Notes: a model not told the origin generated them from the letters alone. Counted from the first letter of the stretch, positions 36,051 to 46,072 are shown. The stretch is 64,000 nucleotides of DNA from Pseudopedobacter alpinus (GCF_042684645.1 NZ_JBHULV010000045.1:39740-103739); one strand, 5' to 3'. A program made the numbers and translations.

Positions 36051-38900
36051 TTAATTGCTTTTATTTTTTTGGTACGGTGGAGGTCCTAAATAACTGGTTG
36101 CAAGTCCACCGTTATCAATAATTATTTTCTGTAAAACCACACCAGGGTCAACAAACCAAAATTTGAGTTGATGTTTACCTGTGGTTGTAAAAGTGTGAAC
36201 AAAATATTTTTCTCTGATGCTGTTACCCACTGCTTTTTCCCAGGCTTGCAAATTCTCGTTTTCATGAATGTTGATGATTTTTGGGCTTTCTTTATCCCAA
36301 GATGTTGCGAAGCGTAATCCACCTTTATCTAAAAAATCTAAACTCGGCGAAAGCAAAAACTTAACTGTTACTTTTCCGGTGTTCTGTACGTTTATCTCGT
36401 AAGTCAAAAAATGCGAAGGCGTTTCTTCTTTCTTTAAACTTTGCGTTATCGGAATATGTGTGACGCCGGATTTTGTACGTCCGTAATGAGGTAAAACCTC
36501 CCAGTTTTTTATTGGGTTTGCACTTGTAAATTCATCAGCTTCTAAAGCCAAATATGAGTCTTTAGCTAAGAAATTAGGTTGTGATTCGAGTTGATTTGAC
36601 GCTTTGTTAACTATAGCGTCAATCATTAAGGTTTTTCCTGCTCCCGCAATGCTTATCGAAACTTTATGTGAGCCAACAGGAATGTTATCCCAATCTGGTT
36701 GTAACAAGATGCGTTCTTGCTTTTCTATTTTTCCGCCTTCATTACTCAGTTTAAACCATGCTTGGTTGGCGCTAATTTTAAAATCAAACGCTTGTTTTCC
36801 TTTATTAAAAATCTCGATGTACCGTTTCTGATTGTTTGCATCAAATTGTAAAACACCGGCTTTATCTGCGGAAATTTCCAACACACTTCCTTCTACCGCT
36901 AAACCCATTTCTGCCTTTTGTGGAATACTAATAGATTCCACTTTTGGCATCATATCGCCATCGGGTTGGTTCCACCCAGTGTATCCAATGTGCGTTTGGT
37001 CCATCATGTGATTCCATTTTCCGCCAGCAGTTTCTTTGTTATACATAAATGAAATCGCTTGGTCTTTATCAAAAAGTTCTTGTGCTTTTTTGGCGAGGTC
37101 GTTTGTTGCTGTTCTTCCTTGTTTGGCGTACCACCGGTTTTTAGCGACTGTAAAATATAGTTCGTTAAGGTTCGCACAAGCCAAAACCGGATGCAACACC
37201 AACTGAAAATAAGCGTCGTGGTATTCTTTTGGCAATTCGTCCTCAATTTTTTGAGCTTTGGCGAGTAAGGCATTATATTCTTCAACCACAGTTTCAAACT
37301 CCCGATAATTTACCAAACTATAAGTATTTGACGATAACATCTCGGGTTTACGCCTGCCGTTAAAATTGCTGTAGTCCGTTATAATCTCAGCAATTTGTTT
37401 TGCATATTCTCTTCCAAATTGTTGTTCTACCCAATCACAAGTGTATTGCTGTAAATTATCAGCGGTCCATTTTTTAGGGTCGAGTGCATAATCCAAAAAA
37501 AACTCTGTTGGAAATTCCATTGGTTTTAAATCGCCCACGTTTACAATCCAAATTTTATCTGCACCATATTCATAAGCCAAATTCATCTGCTCCCTAATTT
37601 TCGAGATTGGATTGGTGTTTAACCATTTGTAGCTTCGTGGGCCACCCACATAATCAAAATGATAGTAAATTCCGTAACCGCCTTTTCTTGGTTTGGCATC
37701 TAAAGCAGGTAATTTTCGGATGTTTCCCCAATTGTCATCGCATAAAAGCAAGGTTACATCATCGGGTACACGCATCCCTTTATCGTAATAATCCTGCACT
37801 TCCTTATATAAAGCCCACAATTGCGGAGTTTCTGATGCAGGTTTTTTGGTTACATCCGCAATTATTTCTCTTTGGTCTTTTACAATTCTTTCTAGCAATA
37901 CTGTTGCCGTTCCTTCCGTCATTGGCTCATCGCCATCTCCTCGCATTCCTATGGTTACAATACTTTCCTTAATGCCCATGTTTTTGATGCCATTGCGCCA
38001 AAAATCCTTCAAAACGGTTTCATTAGTTTGGTAATTCCACTCGCCTTTGCCAAACAGTTTCCACTCTTGTTGCGCTCTTTGCATAGGTTCATGGTGCGAA
38101 GTTCCTATCACAATTCCGTATTCATCGGCTAAAACCGGATTGAGTTTATCGTCAAAGTTGAAAGCATTTCCCCACATGGCCGGCCAAAGGTAGTTGCCTT
38201 TTAAACGTAGTATAAGTTCAAAAACCCGCTCATAAAATTGATGGTTTAAACCTCCGAATTTTTCAAATGCCCAGCCTTTTAATGCGGGAGCCTCATCATT
38301 CAAAAATATCCCACGATACTTAACTGCGGGCTCTTTGAATAAGTGTTTCCCTTCCGAAACGTAAATTTGCCCATGTTTTTTTACCGGAACATCTGCCCAC
38401 CAGTTCCAAGGCGAAACCCCCATTTGTGCCGACAAAGTGTAAAGCCCGAAAATGGTTCCCCGTTTATCGCTTCCTGCAATCACTAAAGCACTCGGCACAC
38501 CCGGAAAAGGATTGTTTACCACTTGCGTGATGGAGCTTTCCCACTTTCCTTTTACTCCATTTATATCGATTTTTTTTAGCCGAATGAGCTCATCAATTAT
38601 TTTACTATGACCGATAGTCCCTACAATTACTACCGAACCTTTGGCTTTTTTAATATCGCTTAACCAAACAGGCTGTTTACCAGAAACCTGTTTTAAATCC
38701 TCAGCAAAACTTTTAAAAGCCCGGCTCACACCCGCCCATTCGTTTTCACTGATGTATAATGAAGGGATTTTACCGTTTTCATTCAACGGGAACGCTCCAT
38801 TTTTTTTAGCGAAAGAAACATAGAAATCAGTCTCTACCGCTTTTGCACTATTTGTGGGAAATAAAAGAGTTAAAAATATACTTGCAAAAAAAATTTTCAT
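36051..38900 (-). CDS. GH115 xylan alpha-1,2-glucuronidase
   Basis: 949 residues with a signal peptide (about 1-21). The family's sequence marks are present: the N-terminal domain ending in LYTLSAQMGVSPWNWWADVP, the barrel segment GIKESIVTIGMRGDGDEPM and WNHMMDQTHIGYTGW, and a C-terminal beta-sandwich region (about 790-949). GH115 enzymes remove (4-O-methyl)glucuronic acid from internal as well as terminal xylose residues of xylan, complementing GH67. It begins directly after the stop of the GH10 gene with no spacer, so the two are coupled. Confidence 0.95.
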   Translation of the reverse strand: MKIFFASIFLTLLFPTNSAKAVETDFYVSFAKKNGAFPLNENGKIPSLYISENEWAGVSRAFKSFAEDLKQVSGKQPVWLSDIKKAKGSVVIVGTIGHSKIIDELIRLKKIDINGVKGKWESSITQVVNNPFPGVPSALVIAGSDKRGTIFGLYTLSAQMGVSPWNWWADVPVKKHGQIYVSEGKHLFKEPAVKYRGIFLNDEAPALKGWAFEKFGGLNHQFYERVFELILRLKGNYLWPAMWGNAFNFDDKLNPVLADEYGIVIGTSHHEPMQRAQQEWKLFGKGEWNYQTNETVLKDFWRNGIKNMGIKESIVTIGMRGDGDEPMTEGTATVLLERIVKDQREIIADVTKKPASETPQLWALYKEVQDYYDKGMRVPDDVTLLLCDDNWGNIRKLPALDAKPRKGGYGIYYHFDYVGGPRSYKWLNTNPISKIREQMNLAYEYGADKIWIVNVGDLKPMEFPTEFFLDYALDPKKWTADNLQQYTCDWVEQQFGREYAKQIAEIITDYSNFNGRRKPEMLSSNTYSLVNYREFETVVEEYNALLAKAQKIEDELPKEYHDAYFQLVLHPVLACANLNELYFTVAKNRWYAKQGRTATNDLAKKAQELFDKDQAISFMYNKETAGGKWNHMMDQTHIGYTGWNQPDGDMMPKVESISIPQKAEMGLAVEGSVLEISADKAGVLQFDANNQKRYIEIFNKGKQAFDFKISANQAWFKLSNEGGKIEKQERILLQPDWDNIPVGSHKVSISIAGAGKTLMIDAIVNKASNQLESQPNFLAKDSYLALEADEFTSANPIKNWEVLPHYGRTKSGVTHIPITQSLKKEETPSHFLTYEINVQNTGKVTVKFLLSPSLDFLDKGGLRFATSWDKESPKIINIHENENLQAWEKAVGNSIREKYFVHTFTTTGKHQLKFWFVDPGVVLQKIIIDNGGLATSYLGPPPYQKNKSN

Positions 38901-39992
38901 TTATTTAAAATTTACGACTTCCCAGAAAGCCTTTTTCGGTTTAAAATCAGCATCAAATAACAATGGATAATTTTTTCTACCCTGTACCGGATAAGTATCT
39001 AGCCAGCTGTAACGGTCGGATAAATTCCAAAAAGTAACGCCTGTAATGCTTTTACTGTTTGCTCTAAAAATTCTAAAAACTTTGGCGTATTGTTCCACTT
39101 GTTTTTGCTCTAATTCTGGTGTAAGTGCATCAGATTCTCCCGGGCGTTTGGCTCTGCGTTCTTTTTCCCAAGGGTAAATGGACATGTCCAATTCTGTGAT
39201 TTGAACATCCAAATCAAGTGATGCATATTGTTCTATCGCGTTGGTTAAATCTGCTTCTGAAGGTTCAAAAATTGACCAATGTGCTTGGATACCCACACCA
39301 TTTATCGGCACTTTTGCATCTACCAGTTTTTTTACCAAACGATGAATTCGCTCAACTTTTCCTGGGCGCACAGCATTGTAATCATTGTAAAATAGTTTTG
39401 CATTTGGGTCGGCCTCGTGAGCATATTCAAAAGCTTTTATGATAAAGTCCTCGCCACAGATTTTGTACCATAACGAATTTCTTAAAAACTTGGAAGGGTC
39501 ATCATCAATGGCTTCGTTAACCACATCCCAAGCATAAATTTTTCCTTTGTACCGATTAACGACCGTAAAGATATGGTCTTTCATACGTTGTAAAAGCACT
39601 TCTTTAGTCACTTCATTTCCGTTGGCGTCTTTAAAAAGCCAATCAGGAGTTTGCTCATGCCAAACCAAAGCATGTCCGCGTACTTTAAGGTTATTTTTGG
39701 TAGCGAAAGAAACGATGGAATCCGCATCTTTCCAATAGTAATAGTTTTTGCGAGGATGAATAGGTCCCATTTTCATGGCATTTTCTGGAGTTATACTTTG
39801 GTAATGTTTACGAATAAAATCGGCGGAAGCTCCGCTTAAATCGCGAGGAGCAACGGCAACTCCCATCGGGAAATAGGGTTTGTAATAGTCTTTTAAACCT
39901 TTGTTTTCATTTCTCTCATTTTTTTGAACAGAACATGATGAGAACATCAGTAAAAGCAATAGAAATAAGGAGTAGTGATTGAAATTTTTCAT
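38901..39992 (-). CDS. GH10 endo-1,4-beta-xylanase (lipoprotein)
   Basis: 363 residues. The lipobox MFSSC gives a predicted acylated Cys near residue 20. The single GH10 barrel has acid/base E160 in DVVNEA and nucleophile E267 in ITELDM; HALVWHEQTPDW is the GH10 -1/-2 subsite region. It cuts xylan internally with retention. No carbohydrate-binding module is attached, unlike the other GH10 in the locus, so it may act in the periplasm on imported oligomers. It is directly followed by GH115. Confidence 0.96.
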   Translation of the reverse strand: MKNFNHYSLFLLLLLMFSSCSVQKNERNENKGLKDYYKPYFPMGVAVAPRDLSGASADFIRKHYQSITPENAMKMGPIHPRKNYYYWKDADSIVSFATKNNLKVRGHALVWHEQTPDWLFKDANGNEVTKEVLLQRMKDHIFTVVNRYKGKIYAWDVVNEAIDDDPSKFLRNSLWYKICGEDFIIKAFEYAHEADPNAKLFYNDYNAVRPGKVERIHRLVKKLVDAKVPINGVGIQAHWSIFEPSEADLTNAIEQYASLDLDVQITELDMSIYPWEKERRAKRPGESDALTPELEQKQVEQYAKVFRIFRANSKSITGVTFWNLSDRYSWLDTYPVQGRKNYPLLFDADFKPKKAFWEVVNFK

Positions 39993-40070
39993 TTTGAATA
40001 AGTAGTTTGTTTTGTATTGTTTTGCCTTTATCTAATCTCTCTGGATTTATTTTGTAATGATTTGAGAAGA

Positions 40071-40103
40071 AAAAATGGATAGCATACACATGAATGCTAT
40101 CCA
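40071..40103 (-). terminator. Terminator after the T9SS-sorted protein
   Basis: A 10-bp perfect stem TGGATAGCAT/ATGCTATCCA (40076-40085 with 40094-40103), loop 8 nt. On the minus strand it is followed by a T-run (complement of 40071-40075). It separates the CE15-GH43-T9SS unit from the GH10-GH115 unit. Confidence 0.85.
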
Positions 40104-40116
40104 CCTAAATCCTCAT

Positions 40117-41262
40117 CTATTTTATAACTAACCTTAAATTTTGATTCAATTCTTTACCGCTAAGCTGTACGATATATAGCCCCGGCATAACATTTCCGTT
40201 TAGAATTACCAAGTGATTTGATACCCCTGAGTTTGCGTCAACCGTTTCGGATTGAACAACTTTACCCTCGCTAGAGATTATTTTCAAACTAACTCGGTTT
40301 TGATGTAGAGAATTAAGCTGTAATGAAAATTGAGTGGTTGATGGATTTGGATAAATTAAGCTAACCGCCTGTTGCAAGTCAAAATTTACCGCTTTAACAC
40401 CGTAATCTGTCCCTACACCATCATTATCGTATTGAATCAATTTGTAGTAATTTGTTCCTGATGCTGGATTTTTATCTTCAGTAGCATATTTTGATGCTTT
40501 ATTAACGGAAAGTACACTAGCTAGCAATGTAAAATCAACTCCGTTTGTAGATTTTAGCACTTCAAACCGGTTACTGTTGTTTTCTGAGCTCGTTTCCCAA
40601 CTTAAGTTTACTGATGTATTACTAATTGAAGCGTTATATGCTGATAGCGTTACTGGTAGGGTCGCTACATCTTCAATCGTTATATTATCCACAAGTGTTG
40701 TCCCTGCGTTAGCTCCAAACTGAACTTTAAGTCTTCCGTTATTTAGGGTAGTGGTATTCATCACAAAATTAAATGACTCAAAAGTCCAGATTGCTGCCGC
40801 TGTACTAATGTCAATCTGCTGTGTTGTGGCGAAACCTGTACCGTCAGAGTTTTCTATTGCTACTCTAAATGTATGACTAGCTGAATTTTGGTAGTAAAAT
40901 GAAACTCTATAAGTTACGCCGTTTGTTAAAGCAGTGGTTAAATTTTGGCTATTAATAGCTTGAAGCGTACTAGGAGTGTTAAATGTGGCATCGTTTGGAG
41001 TTACGGCTTTAGCATAAAAAGTCCCGTTTTGAGCAGTTGGGGAAGCGGTTTCTCGATATAAAATATCTTGTACTGGAGTGGAATTACCAGTATTTATTCT
41101 TGCCCATGAACCACCGTTTAAACTGCTCCCAGGCCCAGTATTTGATCCGTCCTCAAAAGATGGGCTGGTTGTTAATAAATTTTGCGCACCGGCCTTTAGT
41201 GTTGTAAAAGCTGTTGCAAATCCTATCGCAACAATTAAAGCTTTAGTAAAGTTTTTCTTCAT
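40117..41262 (-). CDS. T9SS-sorted protein with CBM4/9/22-like domain, no catalytic domain
   Basis: 381 residues. A signal peptide (about 1-27) is followed by a jelly-roll region (about 28-198) of the CenC/CBM4_9_22 style (opening NLLTTSPSFEDGS, closing LVDNITIED), an Fn3-like linker (about 202-297, NLSWETSSENNSNRFEVLKS) and a type A T9SS sorting domain (about 300-381, YPNPS at 304-308). No glycoside hydrolase or esterase motif is visible. In the xylan locus it would be exported by T9SS and surface-anchored or released, perhaps to hold xylan near the cell. It lies 47 nt after GH43 and ends at a terminator. Ligand and function are inference. Confidence 0.85.
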   Translation of the reverse strand: MKKNFTKALIVAIGFATAFTTLKAGAQNLLTTSPSFEDGSNTGPGSSLNGGSWARINTGNSTPVQDILYRETASPTAQNGTFYAKAVTPNDATFNTPSTLQAINSQNLTTALTNGVTYRVSFYYQNSASHTFRVAIENSDGTGFATTQQIDISTAAAIWTFESFNFVMNTTTLNNGRLKVQFGANAGTTLVDNITIEDVATLPVTLSAYNASISNTSVNLSWETSSENNSNRFEVLKSTNGVDFTLLASVLSVNKASKYATEDKNPASGTNYYKLIQYDNDGVGTDYGVKAVNFDLQQAVSLIYPNPSTTQFSLQLNSLHQNRVSLKIISSEGKVVQSETVDANSGVSNHLVILNGNVMPGLYIVQLSGKELNQNLRLVIK

Positions 41263-41309
41263 CTCTTTTAATTTAATATTGGGTTAATATTTGAGTTGAT
41301 ATTGAATCC

Positions 41310-42968
41310 TTATTTATCATGACCACTGTATTCTAAATAATTAAAAGTTGCTTTATTTGAAGAATCTTCCCCGACTGATGTAGCATAAACTCCGAATAAA
41401 GTTCCCACGAATCCGCCTGCCATGCTTGTGCTTAAAAATTTGCCGTCCACATCATCTTCTAAAAGCATCCATTTATTCTTTTTCTCCGAATAGTAAAAAG
41501 CGTATTTATCCTTATTTGCTGTTATTTTCAGTTGTAAGTTTTTGGAATTCTTTTTTAAAGTTTCGGAAGTCATTAATTCCATCTTGTTTGCTGATGGCGT
41601 TGCTTTATAAAGTTCCACTACATCTTTTCCGTTTTTTGAAGATTTGCAGATGTAGTAATAATGGTCTTGGTTATGAAAAGCCACCAAGCCAGCTTTCTCG
41701 TTCTCCTTTTCGGTTTTAAAATTCATTTGTGTAGCGACGGTTGATTTCATGTGTTGTTGCCTTCTGCCGACAAATGCTGGGTTACCGTATTCAGAGCAAG
41801 TAGTAGCCAGCAAATTCATGGTTATTTTACCTTTATTAAGTTTGTACCATGAAGAATCATGGGTTCTTAAAAAAAGAAAGTTGTTGTTAAACAGGTTTTC
41901 AAACTTATAGCGATAATTAAAATTACCGTTTAAGGGTGTTTGACCTTTCAATTGGATTTCAGGATAATTAACCGGATAGGAATATTGCACTTCTTCAAAA
42001 CCTGGATTGATAACCGGCCAGTCATTTGTCCATTTTACAGGTGCAATAAAAGTCTCTCTACCGGTATTATAAAAGTTGCCTTCGTAAGGCCTAACCGCTA
42101 GAAATACCGCATAGTCATTGCCATCTGGACCTTTAAAAAGTTGTGCATGACCAGTAGAAGTTATGGGCTTTTCTCTATTTGCGTCTAAATTTCTTTGTGT
42201 TAAAATCGGGTTGTTTTCATAAGGAATAAATGGCCCAGTTGCGTTTTTGCTCCTAAAAATAACTTGCGAATGATTAACTGATGTACCTCCCTCAGCCGCT
42301 GATAAATAGTAAAATCCGTTCCTTTTAAATATATGTGGCCCTTCTATCCAAACTGGTTTTTCTGCAAGGTTAACTCCTCCGTTCACAATTTGGATTTCTT
42401 TACCAATTGTTTTTAAATTTTCTTTATCAAACTCGTACATTCTAATTGTTCGATGCCCTTGATATAGCGGTTTATTATCCGGAGCATCACTGTTGTAAAC
42501 GATGTAAGTTTTTTCCTCATCAAAAAACAAGGAAGGATCTATTCCTCTAACATTTGGGATTAACACCGGGTTGCTCCATGGTCCAGCCGGATTAGTCGCT
42601 GTTATCACAAAATTACCATCATTGTCAATATCTGTACAAGTGATGTAAAAAATTCCTTTATGGTAATTGATTGCGGGTGCAAATAATCCTCGGGAAACCT
42701 CCTCACCTAAAAAATCCATTTGCGATGGACGCTCGATTCCGTTTCCAATCTGCTTCCAGTTGATTAAATCTTTACTGTGCATAATCGGAATGCCAGGGAA
42801 GTAAACAAATGTGGAATTGACCAAATAATAATCATCGTTAACCCTAACAATGCTTGGGTCTGGATAAAAACCCGGCAAAATTGGATTAGTTAATTTGGTT
42901 TGCGCAAAAGAAACGCTTGCAAAAAGTAATATGAATAGGATAAACTTGAATTTTATTTGATTGATCAT
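41310..42968 (-). CDS. GH43 beta-xylosidase/alpha-arabinofuranosidase
   Basis: 552 residues with signal peptide (about 1-22, ending SFAQ). The five-blade GH43 propeller carries D37 (YPDPSI), D144 (RGIDPS) and acid E209 (VWIEGPH), the three catalytic carboxylates of the family. A C-terminal beta-sandwich (about 345-552, GH43_C2/DUF1349-like) follows, as in xylosidase-type GH43. It removes xylose or arabinose from xylan fragments; the exact specificity cannot be told from sequence alone. Its ATG immediately follows the CE15 stop, so they are cotranscribed. Confidence 0.93.
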   Translation of the reverse strand: MINQIKFKFILFILLFASVSFAQTKLTNPILPGFYPDPSIVRVNDDYYLVNSTFVYFPGIPIMHSKDLINWKQIGNGIERPSQMDFLGEEVSRGLFAPAINYHKGIFYITCTDIDNDGNFVITATNPAGPWSNPVLIPNVRGIDPSLFFDEEKTYIVYNSDAPDNKPLYQGHRTIRMYEFDKENLKTIGKEIQIVNGGVNLAEKPVWIEGPHIFKRNGFYYLSAAEGGTSVNHSQVIFRSKNATGPFIPYENNPILTQRNLDANREKPITSTGHAQLFKGPDGNDYAVFLAVRPYEGNFYNTGRETFIAPVKWTNDWPVINPGFEEVQYSYPVNYPEIQLKGQTPLNGNFNYRYKFENLFNNNFLFLRTHDSSWYKLNKGKITMNLLATTCSEYGNPAFVGRRQQHMKSTVATQMNFKTEKENEKAGLVAFHNQDHYYYICKSSKNGKDVVELYKATPSANKMELMTSETLKKNSKNLQLKITANKDKYAFYYSEKKNKWMLLEDDVDGKFLSTSMAGGFVGTLFGVYATSVGEDSSNKATFNYLEYSGHDK

Positions 42969-44303
42969 TTAAAAATATTTTTTAGCGAATTGTATAAAGT
43001 AACTCCAGTTTGGTGCAGCGGTATGCCCTCCAATATGTTGCCTAAAGGCGATATCTCCATTTAAAAAAGTTTCTATCTCTGGGAATTTTGTTGTGTCTAA
43101 ATCTTGCTTTCCCAACAATTTATAAACTGGTCCAGCGTGGACTGCTCCTAAAAACATTCCAACGTCATCCACCCAACTGCCCTCCACTTTTGGCGAACCA
43201 CAACTAATAAATACTGGTCTTGGAGCACATAAGGCAATTAATTCATGAGCATCTACAGGCATATCGTTTGGGGTTAATGGTCCAGCGTATTTGATGTAAT
43301 TACCAGCCATCCAATGGTATTCGCTAGATGAAGCCACGTTTTCCACTTGTTCTCCGTAAACTCTTCTTGCTATTTTTGCTCCACCTTGCCCGGAAGAAGC
43401 AATAAAGCCAATTGCAAAACGCTGATCAAAAGCCATGGTTACCAATGCTGCTTTCCCGTAACGGGACACCCCTTCAATTCCTACTTTTTTAGCATCAACA
43501 GAGGGGTCGGTTTCAAAATAGTCTAAAGCTTTGCTTGCCCCCCAGGCCCATGCTTTTAAAGCACCCCAGTCATCAACTTTTCTGGCTTGCCCTTTGTTGC
43601 TTAAACCTATAATCCCTTCTTTTAAACCAGCTCCGTTATCCGCCTGAATGGTGTTGGGATAAATAATGGCGTATCCCCAACCCTCGTTAATTAATTGTTG
43701 TTTCCAATCTGGTGGAGAGTTTGCGGGCCTTTCTGGTCTGTTAAAATTTGCAGGAAATTTAAAGCCAAACTCCATTATTACCGGTACCGCAACTTTTGCA
43801 TTGGCCGGGGTTGTGAGTGTAAGTTCAATATTTACCTCTATAGTCGGAAAGCTTGAATTATCAACCCGACCAATTAATTGTTTGGTAATTACTAGTATTT
43901 CGCCTTCAAAACCTTTCGTTTCTGAAACTATTTCCCAAATTACTTTGGGTAAATTTTTTGGCGTTCTGCCGTAAATTTCTCTATCGAAATCTTCCACTAT
44001 TTGTGGTCGACGTTTATCCCACCAAACTTCTGCGGTGTTTACAGGTTCGCCATTATTTAATGTAAGCGGATCCGGCAGACTGGCGTAAGGTGTAGCTTTT
44101 GACTCATCAACATTGGCTACGTTTTCTGCGGTGGGGCTACCGGAAGGCCCGGGTCTTAAGGATTCTATACCTAGAAGATTTAGCATTTGTTGATAATCAA
44201 TTTGGTTGAAATGATTAATACTATCTCTGCTGCTTTTAAATGTTTGAGCGCTAGCGCTGCTTAGATAAAAAATTACCTGAATAAAAATTAAAAGCTTTCT
44301 CAT
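42969..44303 (-). CDS. CE15 glucuronoyl esterase
   Basis: 444 residues with signal peptide (about 1-20, ASAQ). The CE15 hallmark GVSRYGKAAL places the nucleophile at S280, and GGHT (H427) near the C-terminus supplies the catalytic His; SSGQGGAKIARR is the substrate-loop sequence seen in the family. The enzyme hydrolyses esters between 4-O-methyl-glucuronic acid on xylan and lignin alcohols, so it fits a locus aimed at lignocellulosic glucuronoxylan. It opens the unit CE15-GH43-T9SS protein; upstream lies the terminator of the susC operon. Confidence 0.92.
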   Translation of the reverse strand: MRKLLIFIQVIFYLSSASAQTFKSSRDSINHFNQIDYQQMLNLLGIESLRPGPSGSPTAENVANVDESKATPYASLPDPLTLNNGEPVNTAEVWWDKRRPQIVEDFDREIYGRTPKNLPKVIWEIVSETKGFEGEILVITKQLIGRVDNSSFPTIEVNIELTLTTPANAKVAVPVIMEFGFKFPANFNRPERPANSPPDWKQQLINEGWGYAIIYPNTIQADNGAGLKEGIIGLSNKGQARKVDDWGALKAWAWGASKALDYFETDPSVDAKKVGIEGVSRYGKAALVTMAFDQRFAIGFIASSGQGGAKIARRVYGEQVENVASSSEYHWMAGNYIKYAGPLTPNDMPVDAHELIALCAPRPVFISCGSPKVEGSWVDDVGMFLGAVHAGPVYKLLGKQDLDTTKFPEIETFLNGDIAFRQHIGGHTAAPNWSYFIQFAKKYF

Positions 44304-44410
44304 TTCATTGATCTTTATACACTTACGGACAAAGGAACTTAATTGATGAAATTACAGATTGGCAATAGACTGTGAAAACATACAAGGTTCAAATTTTGAT
44401 GCTGGCTTTA

Positions 44411-44440
44411 AAAAAGCGATAGGTAAACAAACCTATCGCT
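44411..44440 (-). terminator. Terminator after the susC-susD-GH10 operon
   Basis: A 10-bp perfect stem AGCGATAGGT/ACCTATCGCT (44415-44424 with 44431-44440), 6-nt loop, and a T-run on the minus strand (complement of the A-run at 44411-44415). It lies 34 nt after the GH10 stop. Confidence 0.9.
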
Positions 44441-44473
44441 ATTAGAAATTTATCTCAATTGCTGTCAAGGAGT

Positions 44474-46072
44474 TTACTTAACACTTTTTAAAGCTTGCAA
44501 AACACCAGCAAAAGCCGGTTTCTTAGTATAATCTGCATTAAATAAAAGTGCAAACTCTGGTCTAGTAGCTGTATTTAACCACCCTCTAGGGTCATCAACT
44601 CCCCAAAACGTAATACCAGCCCTTTGTGCAGCTGGCACATACTTAACATATTGATCTACCACAAACTTGTACATCTCTGCTTGTAATGCAAGTGAAAACT
44701 CTGTTGGCGTAAATGTGGTTGCATTTGCAACATTAATTCTCACATCTAATTCGGTTATTTTAACTTTCAAACCTGTAGCACCCAACTTTCTAAGGGAATT
44801 TATAATTCCTGCTCTTGAAGAGTTGACGTTGATGTGCATTTGTGTGCCAATACCATCAATTGGAACTCCTTGCGCCCTTAATCTAGTGACTAAAGCAATA
44901 GTAGAGTCAACTTTTACTTGGTTGCCTTGTTCTAAGTTATAATCATTAATGTAAAGCTCGGCAGTTGCATCTGCTTCCCTAGCATATTTAAAAGCATTAC
45001 CAATATAATCTTTACCTAAAACCGCAAACCAGTGGTAAGTGTTACCTGTATTTGCACCAGTACGTAGTTTGCCGTCATCGGCCAATACTTCATTAACCAC
45101 GTCCCAGCTTTTAACACCTCTTGTCTTGTAACGGTTAATCATTCCTTGCACATAGGCTTTCATGGCGGCATCAACCCTAACTTTTACTTGTCCTAAATCT
45201 ACTGCTGGTGCAGGAGTTGCATCTACAAAAGAAGCATCATCAATAAAGTAAGTATTTGCAACAGCTCCTAAATCTAGTAACACTCTTGTTTCTGAGGTAT
45301 TTGCAGCAAACTCGTAACTTACCAATTGCCAATCAGTCCCTATAGTTTGATCTCCTTGATACTGGGCTGTTGGGCCTGTAGAAACTCTCATTCTACCGCC
45401 TGGTGCTGTAGCTTTGATATAAAATGAAAATTTATACCTCACACCAATAGTTGTTGGCATTAAATCACTAGCCATCTGAACGTTGAACTGTTGTCCGGCT
45501 GCAGCCACCACTGCTTTTAATGATCTAGAACCAGTTCTAACTTCGCCACCAGTACCCGCAGAAAATGAAGCAGCACCATTGTATTTTGACCAATTTGTAA
45601 AATCAACACCCGTACCTAATTCAAAACCTGGATTTTTTAGTAAATTAACTACAACTGGTGCCGGGCTACCGCCCAAACTATTAAGGTAAGACACGTTTGC
45701 TTGTGAATGCCAAACCAACGTATGCCCATGTATAGCTAGGCCTGCGCTTTGTGCAGCCGCTGCTAATGCATCCGCATTAGTAAAGTTAAATGTCCCATCA
45801 TCTCTTACAATACTTCCATATTTCATAGAATTTTCAAAAGTGATAATAGTACCGTTTTGCGAAACAGCGTCTCTGTATGCTGCATTATTTGAAAATGCAG
45901 GATTATCAACGGCAAAACCGATTTGAAAAGGCGATGCTGCTTTTAAAGTTCCTTCCGTATCTGTAAAGTTTCCTTTATTTAAACTATTAAACTCTACATC
46001 TGGCTTACAAGATGTTACCGCTACCGCTATAAAAGACAGGATAACGATACATTGGATTGATATTTTTTTCAT
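44474..46072 (-). CDS. GH10 endo-xylanase with CBM inserted in the catalytic domain (lipoprotein)
   Basis: 532 residues from the ATG at 46072, which gives a good lipoprotein signal (AVTSC, Cys22); an ORF starting nine codons upstream is less likely. The GH10 barrel begins at about residue 45 (HGHTLVWHSQ at 115-124), is interrupted by a CBM4/22-like jelly roll (about 142-285, opening NLLKNPGFELGTG), and resumes with acid/base E328 (WDVVNE) and nucleophile E441 (ITELDV). This split architecture is known in xylan loci of gut and soil Bacteroidota. As a surface lipoprotein encoded after susC and susD, it is probably the outer-membrane xylanase that feeds SusCD. Confidence 0.95.
   Translation of the reverse strand: MKKISIQCIVILSFIAVAVTSCKPDVEFNSLNKGNFTDTEGTLKAASPFQIGFAVDNPAFSNNAAYRDAVSQNGTIITFENSMKYGSIVRDDGTFNFTNADALAAAAQSAGLAIHGHTLVWHSQANVSYLNSLGGSPAPVVVNLLKNPGFELGTGVDFTNWSKYNGAASFSAGTGGEVRTGSRSLKAVVAAAGQQFNVQMASDLMPTTIGVRYKFSFYIKATAPGGRMRVSTGPTAQYQGDQTIGTDWQLVSYEFAANTSETRVLLDLGAVANTYFIDDASFVDATPAPAVDLGQVKVRVDAAMKAYVQGMINRYKTRGVKSWDVVNEVLADDGKLRTGANTGNTYHWFAVLGKDYIGNAFKYAREADATAELYINDYNLEQGNQVKVDSTIALVTRLRAQGVPIDGIGTQMHINVNSSRAGIINSLRKLGATGLKVKITELDVRINVANATTFTPTEFSLALQAEMYKFVVDQYVKYVPAAQRAGITFWGVDDPRGWLNTATRPEFALLFNADYTKKPAFAGVLQALKSVK

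Noticed and set aside
37004..37297. Alternative minus-strand frame inside GH115
   Set aside because: Shadow frame within a complete GH115 gene, no recognisable domain.
44383..44392. CAAGGTTCAA before the CE15 gene, 8 of 10 matches to the operator motif
   Set aside because: No recognisable partner 21 bp away, so evidence for a third operator is insufficient.
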